NCBI GenBank assembly: GCA_038025085.1 | Contig: CM076144.1 | Span: forward strand, 42,195,001 to 42,259,000 | Direction: 5' to 3' | DNA: 64,000 bases | Source: Tetragonia tetragonoides | Taxonomy: Eukaryota; Streptophyta; Magnoliopsida; Caryophyllales; Aizoaceae | Shown: positions 49,001-58,950 of the stretch, piece after piece | How the letters are laid out: every line of letters begins with the position of its first letter | Position numbering within the stretch: position 1 is the stretch's first letter | Translations under genes and position numbers: made by a program | Notes under the pieces: generated by a model | Databases searched by the model: none | Told to the model about the DNA's origin: nothing | What the model saw: the letters and a program-made list of their open reading frames with translations, nothing else

Positions 49001-50408
49001 TTAATTACATTTTGTACATTTGCATTCATATGCTTCCACCTAATAATTCAACTCGGAAAATAAAATAAAAAAAAACTTCTCTCACTTGTGTGTTATATAT
49101 TATGTTCAAAAACGTTTTCTAAAACCAGTGTATTCGTTTATGTACACATCCCGACCCGGGGCCAAATTCGAGATTAGAATCAGAAATTTGCTTATACGCG
49201 ATCATGGGTGTTCCACCTACCATTCCATAAAATCACCTTCATACAAATCACATTCCCCAGTGGAATCCATATTTCCCCGGTTACAACCATTTTCCCCAGT
49301 GGAATACCTATGATCGAATAGAAGCTAATTATTGATCGTCCCCTCTTATTTGGCTTCGGGCCACCCCGGGGGATCCTATCGGAAAGACTCCTTTAAGCCA
49401 TTACCCACCAATACATACCTACCATCTACACAAATCATCCATATATCCACCCTCAATGAATGTTATTCCCCAGTCAAGAACGAATATTTTTGAGAAGTCT
49501 AATCTTTATACTCAAAGCTAAGAATTGGGTTGATCCCCGTATATTATCAAATATTATTGGGTTGAACGCCTCGAAGGAACAGGCTAATCATCCCATTTGA
49601 GCTTTTCCCTACTTCTTCGAGGAGAGTAGGGGGTTCCTTGGATCAATTCGACTCTAAGTCGCGAGTCGTCCTATAAGTTTCTCAATCATATCCCTCTTTA
49701 CGGGAAAGAACATCCATACCCACCTTAGTGGCACCCAAGGAGTCTTACTGACCGAATCCCCCGGTCAGAACTACGTAAGGGTTTTGATCCAAGATTAGAT
49801 TCAAGACCCACGATGAATGGTACGTAGTGCCGCATTTTGCAATATCCAAACCCGCCGCACGTAAACAAATACACCGGTTCAAAACCGACTTTTTTCTGTG
49901 TGCTAAATGACAACGTGTACATATATGTGTTTTTCTTTTATCATTCAAGGCATTACGTAATATAACTCACAACTTTCATATGGGATACACCGTATTAGTA
50001 AAGAGCCCGCACTCAGTACGGAGGAGGGGACGGATCCGAGGACGTCCGCACCTTCTAACCTAGACCCCGAACCAAGATCTCTGATTCGCAGATCAGTCAA
50101 ATAATTTTTGTGCCTTATCGCGATGGAGTCAACTTTTGGGTTTCTTAAATGGTTTTCTTTAAAATCATTTATAAAACCCTTTCTTTTGTAAAAACCCTTC
50201 CTTGTTTGGGTCATAACAAGGTGGCGACTCTTCTAATGTAAAAACCCGTCCTTGTTCGGGCCATAACAAGGTGGCGACTTCGAACCTTAAGATGATTCCT
50301 TGACAATTGGCCTCTTCAATCGCCCGATTTCCGTTGAACGTGCCTCTGGCACGTAGTGCGACGGTTCCCGGGTCCTAATCCAGGAAAACTCGAGAATCTG
50401 GCCCCACA
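46088..50408 (+). repeat. 3' LTR of element B (complete form)
   Basis: 4321 bp, TGTAGACGCC to CCCCACA. It includes 46661-47305, which is absent from the 5' copy. That segment carries CT/CCA-rich sequence and TTATAAATA at 46841-46849, followed by the CCTTTGCCTCTTTCTC start-like region. Two copies of the TGACATCA palindromic block are at 46331-46375, where the 5' LTR has one. Confidence 0.92.
46841..46849 (+). promoter_or_regulatory. TATA box of the element B LTR
   Basis: TTATAAATA within a C-rich context, followed about 30 bp later by AAAGGCCCTTTGCC and CTCATCTCTACATC. It exists only in the 3' LTR because the 5' LTR has lost this part. Confidence 0.5.
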
Positions 50409-50600
50409 TAACCTACAGCATAAGGTCCCCTTCGACTGAAAATCGGAGGACGTTTATCTGTAACCTACAGGATAAGGTCCCCTTCGACTGAAAATCGGAG
50501 GACGTTTATCGTGTAATCTACAGCATAGGGTCCCCTTCGACTGAAAATCGGAGGACATTTATTGTCTGACCTACAGGATAGGGTCAAACTCTCGGTCGAA
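50409..50600 (+). repeat. Right half of the element A tandem hairpin array
   Basis: After the TAACC duplication the array resumes with three to four units of TACAGCATAAGGTCCCCTTCGA, CTGAAAATCGGAGGACG. It continues the array at 31020-31392 and confirms that element B is an insertion in it. Confidence 0.85.
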
Positions 50601-50731
50601 TAAACCGGGGAATTAATGATTGTTTATCTTTAACTGATTGTCACCTCACTCAGTTTTCTGTTTTATTGCAGGCATTGGTACAGGAATACTTTAACCTTCG
50701 CTCTATTCGAGCTTGGCCAAAGTAGGGGCTT

Positions 50732-51910
50732 CTGCCCTAGGACAAGCGGCTGTGCCGCTAGGCCAAGCGGTTTGACCGCCTGCCTTGCGGCTAAGCCGCT
50801 TGCCAAGCTGCTCGACCGCTTGGTCTGCCGATTTAGCCGCTCGGCCTAGCGGTTTGACCGCCTGGACCCTTTCAAGCGGACGGCAAAATTTGAGGCCTAT
50901 TCGATTTCCGTGCCAAACCCTGACAGCTCCCCCTTTTCTATATAAGCAAATCTTAGGGTTCAGTTGAAGAGGTTGGACATTCTCTCTAAGAGGTTGGACA
51001 TTCTCTCTCATATTATAAACCCTAAATTCTGATTCTATTCCTTCTTTAGGATTAGCCCTAGCACCACAAATATAAACCTTCATACTTCATCAAGAGCATG
51101 AATTCAAGCAATACAACCCAATAAGTTCATTGTGAGCATCTAGGTAATCCAACCTAAGGGTTTTCAATAAATTTTATATTGCTTGTTATTACTAACGAAT
51201 TTGGTTTATGTGATATATACATGCATGACGCGTTTTAGGCAATAGGGCTTGTATTAAGCCTAATGAAATGATGAATGAATGCATATTTATTATTTATTGC
51301 TTTATATTGAATTATGCTTTGTTTGTGAATTGGTGGATGAATTACCTTGTTTGCCTTCTAACTCGCAGGTTTTAAGCATATTTATAGTTTTCTAGCAATA
51401 AAAAGCATGTAACTTGATAAATTGTTAAAAGTGGTCACATTAATAATGCTTGTTCAAACCCATTAGTTAAAACTAGGAATTTGGACAAACTGAACCCTGT
51501 TTGGAACCGTAGCATTAATAATTATATTCAATCGATTAGTAAAGGCCATTGTTGTTAACGGGCGAGTTGAGTTCCTAACACCTTCCTACCTCGTACCTAC
51601 GCCCCCGAACTCATTAATGAAGTCAATTTCCCCAATAGGGATTGGGGTGCACAGGAGTTGAGTTGACGTCTTTCTAGACTATCGACTTGATCTCCAAGGT
51701 TTCCAAATTACCTCAAAATTTGGTGGCGACTTCCGACAATCTTAATCATGTCCTTGGTACAAAAATCTCTATGTGCATATACACTAAAATATTCACGAAA
51801 TTCGATCACCCAACGCGCTCTCCCAGGCTGTCCGGAAAACCCGACCCCCCGAAAGGAGGACCGAAGGTGAGGCACGCGGAAAAGAGGGGAGAAAAATACG
51901 GCAGCCTACA
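50732..51910 (+). repeat. 3' LTR of element A, U3 end missing
   Basis: 1179 bp. Begins right after a PPT-like CCAAAGTAGGGGC (50717-50729) with TGCCCTAGG, and matches the 5' LTR from its GCGG cluster onward (AGCGGTTTGACCGCCTGCCTT). It keeps the TATA box (50939-50945) and ends GCAGCCTACA. About 370-390 bp equivalent to 17449-17831, including TGTAGACACC, is absent. Confidence 0.88.
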
Positions 51911-51915
51911 GGCGC

Positions 51916-53426
51916 GTGTTTTTTCATTGTGTCACTAGGAGGCCTCACAGGAGACAGATTGCCAATCTATAGTTAAGAGGCCGGTAATGTGACATGTGTC
52001 ACGTTATTAGTGGGTACTGTTTTTTCTTTTCTTTTTTCTTTTTATTTTGTCATTATGGTTTTTATGATGATCATTAATTTTATGTGTTAAAAGTAATAAT
52101 AAAAGTCTCTATTTAATACTTGGTGCTTTTTAAATTTAAATAATATTTTGGATTATCACTTTTATTAATCTTTATATTTATGAGTGTAAGAGAACTTAAT
52201 GTGACCACTTTTATTTTATTTTATAATTGCGGAAAAAAAAGTTTTTTGACGTGGCAATATGTTTTAGGGGATAAGTGCGTGTAATATGATAAGGGTCACA
52301 TTTAGAGCCATTATTTTTAATAAGTTATATATTGTGTGTATTACGTAGTAGTTGATATTTGACTAATATTTGTGGCGATAAGCGTATCTCATGTGACAAC
52401 AAACATGTCACTAATATTTATTTGCCTAATTTTACAGGGATAAGCGCATGTGTGACAATGGTTACATATAAAGTCATCATGTTCAAATTGTAATGTAGTT
52501 GTGGGTATTACATGGTAGGTAACATTTGACTAATATTTGGGGGAGGGGGAGATAACCGTAGGTAATGTGACAATTAACATATGACTGATATTTGTGGAAT
52601 AAGAGTAGGTATATAGTTTTGGGTAAAATTGCAAGTAATGTCACAATTTGATTTGATATATTTTTTTTTTTATTATATTTTGGTGAGTAATTAGTTTTCA
52701 TCAACATCCTATAGTAATTGCTATAGCCTATTCATATTCCTTCTTTTTTCTTTAGATAAAATTACATTAATACAATCTAAAATGGTCTTAATGTCCAGTT
52801 TTAATATTTTCAACATAATAAAAAAATCTTATTGGGTATAGATCAAAAAATTAATATTTGGGGGAATAGATCCCTATAAGGGTTATATAGTTATGGGTAT
52901 AAGCGTAGGTAACGTACAAGTGTCACATTTTGACGAATTACATATTATTTTCCCTTTTTCTAGATAGTGAGTTGCTACTTTCCAATTGAAAGAAGACAAG
53001 TCTTTTAACTTTTAGATTCCAAATACTGAAATACACATTAAGGGGCAGTCTGATCAAATTGATGGTTGTTTAATAACAAGATGTGAAAATTGACTATTAT
53101 GTGTGGGGATAATCGCCGTTAATATGACAAATATTAAATATTTAATTACATTTTATATGAAAGTATAAAAACAGGTTAGACATAAATTATTTTAATCAAG
53201 TGATAGATATTATTTTATTTTTTAATCGGAGAATGATGAGTGGTATGATATGTGTTTCGACCAATTACTATTTTTCATTGATCTTTATACATTTATGTAT
53301 AATTTTTAAAAAAAATTTTCTTCTTTATTTACCTATGTATAATTTTAAAAAAATCCAAAAATTTATTTGAACATAAAAATATAATGATAAATGGGTTGTC
53401 CGTGCGTAGCACGAGTAAAGTCCTAA
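51916..53426 (+). other. AT-rich flank ending in a Helitron-like 3' terminus
   Basis: Right-hand continuation of the element A target. There are many GTAATGTGAC and GATAAGCGT words but no ORF worth naming. At the end, a hairpin CGTGC-GTA-GCACG (53401-53413) is followed after 9 bases by CTAA and T (53423-53427), the layout of a Helitron 3' end (hairpin, then CTRR, inserted before T). The matching 5' TC end was not found, so the extent is unknown. Confidence 0.4.
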
Positions 53427-53439
53427 TAGTATCAAAAAT

Positions 53440-53795
53440 TAAAAATAAACTAACACTGTAGCAAAAAAGACTAATACCATAAGGTAAAAAGGTGACACTA
53501 CTATAATCCACAAAAATGAAATAGAGAAAAATAATAACAACACAAAAATTAAAAAAAAAAAAATCACTACAACAAAATAAAATGACATTACAATTAAATT
53601 AGCTGACACCATAAGGCAACAACGTGTCATGACAACAATTCTTAAGAAAGATTAAAGAACAAAGTAACAGTACAACAAAATAAACTGACACCCAAGGCAA
53701 CATAAGTGGTACTACAAAAAAATAAACTGACACCCAAGGCAATATAAGTGGTACTATAAATTCCCAAAAATATAATAAGGGAAAAGAAACAAGTA
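53440..53795. repeat. A-rich stretch with short CTGACACC repeats
   Basis: ACAAAATAAACTGACACCCAAGGCAA and GTGGTACTA recur two to three times (53675-53760); related ACACCATAAGGCAA units lie at 53605-53625. No coding potential. Confidence 0.5.
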
Positions 53796-53798
53796 AGT

Positions 53799-53880
53799 GG
53801 GGCGTGCATGGGATTCGAACCCAGGATAAGAAAAATCTCTAGTCGGGCTAGTAAGTCATAACCACTGGACTGGAGGAAGG
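53799..53880 (-). repeat. tRNA-like sequence, probably SINE-related
   Basis: On the minus strand CCAGTGGTTATGACTT resembles an A box/D arm, and CCTGGGTTCGAATCCCATG is an excellent B box/T arm with a closable stem. The 5' and 3' ends cannot form a 7-bp acceptor stem, so this is not a functional tRNA gene. There is no obvious A tail. Confidence 0.4.
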
Positions 53881-53998
53881 CTAACAGTATTCAATGGAAC
53901 TGTTTAATATTTAACGTGTTCGCTGCCGAAATTAAAAAAAAATGAAAAAGCGAAACACGCGTGCAGACTTATTAGAGCGCGCGTGCCCGGTCATTGTT

Positions 53999-54017
53999 CG
54001 CCCTATAGGATAGGGCG
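53999..54017. repeat. Perfect 8-bp-arm hairpin, right copy of the inverted pair
   Basis: CGCCCTAT-AGG-ATAGGGCG followed by GCCTTTTAAGAG and preceded by GCGCGCGTG. The flanks match, in reverse complement, those of the hairpin at 12525-12543. Confidence 0.7.
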
Positions 54018-54029
54018 GCCTTTTAAGAG

Positions 54030-54558
54030 ACCTATTGATTTCTAAATAGTAACCCCAATTTATTGTGAATTGGTCTCACATAAATTTCTCATTTATTTTA
54101 TATCCTTTTAAGTTTATCACAATTTTTTTGCATACAACTTGTTTATCGTAACTTTCAATGAGACGGGTTACTTAGTGAAATAAGTGTTACTATTTTTAAG
54201 TAACATAAGAGTTTTTTATTTTTTCCTCACAAATTTTTTTCCTGGCAATAGTTTATTTTTATATATTTTTTTTAATGAGAACTTCTTTTTAATCTCTTGT
54301 CTCACAAAGTCAAAAATCAAAATATTCAAAGGGAGAAAGAAAAGAGGAAATAATAATTCGATATAATATATGTTTGTATCTGATACATTATCAATGAATA
54401 TACTCTTAAAAACTTGAATCAATTATGCATATTACGAATAGTAAGATAAAAAACCATAGACACTGAGGCAAATTATGGACATTGATGAATGCCATAAAAC
54501 AATAAATTTCATACTCTTAATAAATAATCATCTGATCGTATAAAACTCCTAATTCTAA
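54030..54558. other. AT-rich intergenic sequence
   Basis: About 530 bp of T- and A-rich DNA with no ORF, RNA gene or repeat end that I can support. Confidence 0.4.
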
Positions 54559-54566
54559 CTTCGAAC

Positions 54567-54989
54567 TAGGGTTATAAACGAGTTGAGCTGAGCTTAGCTA
54601 TGTTCAAGTTTGTTCATGAGCTCGGTAGTCGAGCTCGAACTCGAATGAGCTTTGATAATCAAGTTTGAGCTCAAGCTTGATGATAAATCTTGAGCTCGAG
54701 TTCGACTCTTTTCAGCTAGATTAGATACATGAGCAGAGCTCGAGCTACTAAACAAGTTTGAGCTTAAGTCAAGCTTTATTACGATGATATAAAAGTAGTA
54801 TTGATCTTATAATTAATATTTTAAATACTAAAGTAATTTAGTCGAGTTTTAAATGAGTTTGAACGAGCTTTTAACGAGCTATTCGCGGACAATACTATTC
54901 CCGAATATAAACAAGCCCAATTTTTTGTTCAAATTTTGCCCGTCGAGCTTGTTCGCGGATAAATTAAGTTTATTTATGTACAGCCCTAC
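54567..54989. mobile_element. Old hAT-like MITE rich in GAGCTCGA
   Basis: 423 bp starting TAGGGTTATAAACGAG and ending with TTTATGTACAGCCCTA, imperfect inverted ends of the TAGGGCTGTAAACGAG type. Flanking octamers CTTCGAAC (54559-54566) and CTCCCAAC (54990-54997) agree at 6 of 8 positions. The interior is full of GAGCTCGAGTT-like words. Decayed ends and target copies point to an old insertion. Confidence 0.6.
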
Positions 54990-54997
54990 TCCCAACC

Positions 54998-55210
54998 AGA
55001 CCTGTTAAACGGATCGACCCAGTAAGTTACAGGTCGGGTCACTTCGGGTCGGTTATGAGTTAATTTTTGAGTCTAATCTTACCGGGTTATAAACGGATTC
55101 GCATCGAAAGTTTTTTGTCATGACTCGTGACCCTAAGAAACAGATTGGGTCAGATTTCCGATTCGGATTAGCGTTTCTCCCAAGTCCCAACCCATAAACT
55201 CAAGAAGACG
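54998..55210. repeat. Possible fragment of a CGGGTC-rich hAT-like MITE
   Basis: Begins CAGACCTGTTAAACGG and continues with GGTCGGGTCACTTCGGGTCGG, like the subterminal part of the element at 6084-6732. No right terminus or target duplication was found. Confidence 0.3.
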
Positions 55211-55629
55211 GTACCCGTGGTGCTGGTCTGCTGGAACATGGAAGATGGAAGGAAACGCGTCCCTGTCGAGTGTCGACACAAACCGACTATCTAAAGCACA
55301 CGCTTGCTTTGAACAATTGACAATTCTTTAACAATTGAGAATTAAACAAACAAATCCAATTAATTAGTTCCAACCAATCAGCTATGGAGCACGTATATTT
55401 TTCCGTCTTTCTGCCACAAAATAGTAATCTTCAACGTTTCAACTTTCAAAGGACTCAACACAATTTAATGGGAAACCCCGTAATAACTAATCATAACTAA
55501 ATAAGGCGGTCGCACAGCAAAGCAAAGCGAAGTCTGTAAAACGAGGTTCATGAGATGATTCAATTTCAACTGACGCAAATCATACTCCATAATTAACGCC
55601 TTTTAAGCTACCCAACTACTATTTACTTC
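55211..55629 (+). other. Upstream region of the Lys/Glu-rich gene
   Basis: Unique sequence with ACAATTGA-type words. No definite TATA box was recognised. The CT-rich leader starts near 55630. Confidence 0.35.
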
Positions 55630-58600
55630 TAATTTTCTCTCTCTTCTCTCTCTCTCTGTCCCTTGAATTGAACCCACAGACATCAAAGCAATCCAAAGCT
55701 ACAGAGGTTTGGTTTCTCTCTCATTCTCTCTGTCAATTGTGTTTTGCTTAGTTTGATTTTGTATATATCTGTATAGTCTATAATGAAGTGGATTATATTA
55801 AATTGTTCTGGGACCTCATAATTCTAAATGGGTTTTCGATTTTGATTTTGATGTGGGGTGTAAATGAGCTGTGAAATTTTGATTGTGCTTTGTGAGTTGT
55901 TGAGGGTGGGGGTGTGGATGAAGATGCCCAGATTGTCAATTTGACATTAACTGCTAATTTTGAGTTGTATATGAAATTATGATGTGATGTTGATGGGTGA
56001 TTTTTGTCACAAATTTCCCCTGCACATTGAGAAAATTGGTTAAAATGGGCCTTTGGTTTGTTGACTGATTTACCCATATGATGGATAAAATGTTGGGACT
56101 AATAGCCTTAGTTTATATGTATCTTAGGATGTTCTTGCGTGTGTATTTAGGACAGAAAATTTTGGTATTTGTGAGATTTTGGGCTATGCATAATTATTGG
56201 GATCAAGATCAACTTGGTCTTTATAAATTGTTCTTATTGTGTAGTTAGCTCAGGAAACTGCTTGGGGCTTTATTCTAGAAATTGTGTTACCTGACTACTC
56301 ACAGTCTAGGTCTAGTTTTGTTCTGGGAATTGAGTCGCTATAAGAATTGATTTTGCACAGGAAGTTCATAGAAAATATCCCCTGTAATGTTATGTGGAAG
56401 ATTCCACCCTTATATTCACTTTTTGCTGCCAAGTCCTAACCAAAGTTATTGCTCATATCAAATCCCATGTCCAAGGAATTAGATATTCCCTTATTGGTTC
56501 TTTCCTATCGACCGGTTGATCTATAGCTCCTGTTGTATTTTGTGACACCCGTCTTGCATTTGACTTCAGTTCCGTCATACGAAGCACTAGTCAAAGTAGT
56601 CCCGCTTTACGAGTTTATCCTAACAAAGCTATATTGCAGCTAAATTATACCCTTCTGCTATCACCTCTTTCTTCACCCCTCCTTTACCCCCTTGATGCAG
56701 CTGGTGATGTGTACAGTCCTGTTTTTACAAGGCTGTAGAAATTGTTAACTTTTCTTGCTCGTCAATCATGTCCTGGTTGTGCTTCGAGCTATTATTTCTT
56801 ACAGTGTAACTTGGTTTTCAGTACTTTGTATACGGTGAGTTTTTATCGGAAAATTTACCTTGGATGTTTTAGCTATCAATTTGACACTGTGGTCCAAGCA
56901 AACTTGTTATATTGGCATTTATCAGTTTTTAGTGGTTGTTTCTATCTGTTTCTCATCATATGATCCCCATTTCTAGCACAGTAGCACTACACTCTAGTTG
57001 ATACATGGAGTCTGATAAATTGTTATTAATTGGATGATTAACTCTAGAATTGTTTAGTATTTCATTTATGGCAAGTTACTTGTGTGTCTAATAGCGAGTG
57101 GACATGTTTGCATCTGCAGGAAATCCAAATGGCCGATGTATCTAGTTTTGTTTTTGTGGAAAAAGAAGATTACAAAGAAGCTACCAGTGACGTGGAGAAA
57201 CAAACACTGAAAGAAAGCAATGTTCAAATAGATATAGAGTTACAGGAAGAAAGGAAAGAAGTTAAGAATGGTGAGTGTGAACAGAACAAGGATGACAGGA
57301 AGGAAATAGAAGAGAAGGAGAAGCATGTTGGTGATACTGAACAAGGAGAGAAACTGAATGATAAGAAAGATGAAGGAAATAAAAATGAGAAGCATCAGGC
57401 TCAAAAGATGAAGGAAAAGAAAGAATCTGAGGAAGAACAGGCAAAGGAGAATTGCAAGAAAGGAGATATAAAGAACACAGAGAAAGAAAAGAAGCATAAA
57501 GATGAAGATGAGGTAGAGGGGAAGTCTGAAGATGGAAGACAGAAGGAGAAAAAGGACACAAATGATAAAAAAGAGAAGGAAATTGACAACAAGGAAAGAG
57601 CTGCTGAGATTGGGAATCAAAAAGATGTAGAATCAGAGGAGAGACATGACAAGGAGAAGGACAAACAAGCAGACAAAAAAATGAAAAAGAACAAGAAGCA
57701 CAAGGATGAAGATGACATTGACGCAGAATCAGAAGATGGAAAAGAGAAGACGAAAGACAAGAAAGAAGAGAAGAAGAAAAAGAAGGATGATAAAATAGAT
57801 AAAGGGGAGAAAGAGAAGAAAAAGAAGGATGATAAAATAGACAAAGGGGAGAAAGAGAAGAAAAAGAATATGAAGGATAGTAAAAAGATTGAAGAATTTG
57901 AAGAAGCATCAGAGGAGAAGGAAACGAAGAAAAAAAAGAAAGACAAGAAGCATAAAGGTGAAGATGAAGGGAAGGAGACCAAGGATGAGATGAAGGGAGC
58001 ATTAACAAAGGAAGAAAAGAAAGATAAGAAGCAGCAGAAAGCTAACCATGAGAAAGGAGGGAAGTCAGAGGAAGAACCAGTAGAGGAAAAAGATAAGAAA
58101 GAAGAAAAGAAGATGAAGAAGAAAAATGAGAAGCAGCATAAGGATGATTTGGACGGAGAATGTGAGGAAGCAGCAAAGAAAAAGAAGGTGGAGGCAAAAG
58201 ATAAAATGAAGAAAGATAAAGATAAGAAGCAAAATGGTGAGGATAATTTTGAGGGTGCAGCAGGGGATGCAACAGAGCAAGAGGAGGACAAAAAGAAGAA
58301 GAAAGATCACAAGAAGGCAAAGGGTGATAAGAAATGCAAGGATGAAGTCACCTCAAGGGAATTAACAAGTGAGAAAGAATCGGAGGAAGATAAGGAAGAG
58401 GAGACAGATAAGAAAAAAGAAAAGAAGGAGAAGAGCAAGAAAGATGACAAAGATTTGAACTTCAAGGACCTTGTGAAGCTAAAGAAGAAGCTAGGAAAGG
58501 TTGATGGGAAGATAGAAGCCCTTCTCATTGAAAAGGCTAACCTCCTAAGGCTCATTAAAGAGACGGAGGATGAGAATCATGATGTTGTTGAGAAGGTCAA

Positions 58601-58950
58601 AGAAATCCAGCGTGCTGCTTCCAACGTTGAAGCAGCAAATTGAAGGACGCAAAGAGCTGACAAGAAACATGAAGACATAACTGCACCTGTAATCAAGGTT
58701 GAACAACAGAAAGAAGAAAACGGAAATCCTTCCCTCCTGAGAAGCTCAGGATGTAGCTAAAGCAGATGATGCACCAGCATAGATTCATGTAGTCTCGTAG
58801 ATAGTTTTCAACTGCTTGTTAAGAGAGAGCATGAAGACAGTTGGTCAGACTTATATTTTATGTATGTTCTTTCTGTTTTTATGTTTGTTTGAGTTTTGTG
58901 GTATGTACAGCGAATATATGAAGAATACTGGAGGTTAATAAAGGAATGAT
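55630..58950 (+). CDS. Lysine/glutamate-rich coiled-coil protein gene (coding part 57129-58643)
   Basis: Function not recognised. A CT-rich non-coding first exon (about 55630-55706) is joined by a 1.4-kb GT-AG leader intron (55707-57119) to an exon whose first ATG is 57129. The CDS encodes 504 residues and stops at 58641-58643. The start MADVSSFVFVEKEDYKE is non-repetitive. Most of the rest is Lys/Glu/Asp in imperfect modules with KKHKDED cores, including a near-exact duplication of KKKDDKIDKGEKEK (about 57776-57860). The last 60 residues (DLVKLKKKLGKVDGKIEALL onward) form a heptad-like coiled coil that looks conserved. Such composition suggests a disordered, soluble, possibly nuclear or membrane-peripheral scaffold, but this is inference. 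AATAAA lies at 58937-58942. Long antisense frames over this exon are composition artefacts. Confidence 0.75.

Larger units (their letters stand above)
31393..50408 (+). mobile_element. Element B: Tat-like Ty3/Gypsy retrotransposon nested in element A
   Basis: 19.0 kb, with perfect 5-bp target duplication TAACC at 31388-31392 and 50409-50413. LTRs start TGTAGACGC and end CCCCACA (3612 and 4321 bp). Order: gag-like 1, protease, gag-like 2, motif-rich spacer, G-patch-like and linker, reverse transcriptase, RNase H, second RNase H, integrase, repeats, 3' LTR. Same orientation as element A. Stops and frameshifts in every coding block show it is inactive. Its insertion cut the tandem array of element A, so it arrived after A. 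Confidence 0.95.
17449..51910 (+). mobile_element. Element A: Tat-like Ty3/Gypsy LTR retrotransposon, split by element B
   Basis: Full extent including the nested element. Perfect 5-bp target duplication GGCGC at 17444-17448 and 51911-51915. The LTR begins TGTAGACACC and ends CCTACA. Without B the element is about 15.4 kb. Order: 5' LTR, untranslated leader with tandem repeats, remnant pol (RT, degenerate RNase H, second RNase H, integrase), two antisense genes, a tandem hairpin array (split by B), a shortened 3' LTR. The dual RNase H and the extra region between pol and the 3' LTR place it in the Tat group (known property of that clade). gag and protease are absent, and pol carries frameshifts and stops, so it cannot be autonomous now. 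Confidence 0.93.

Noticed and set aside
53799..53880. Functional tRNA gene on the minus strand
   Set aside because: No acceptor stem and no convincing anticodon arm; only the T arm is good.
57240..58555. Long antisense ORFs (up to 248 codons, Ser/Phe/Leu-rich) over the Lys/Glu-rich gene
   Set aside because: They are complements of GAA/AAG-rich codons; no domain, and the plus-strand frame has a proper start, splice site and poly(A) signal.
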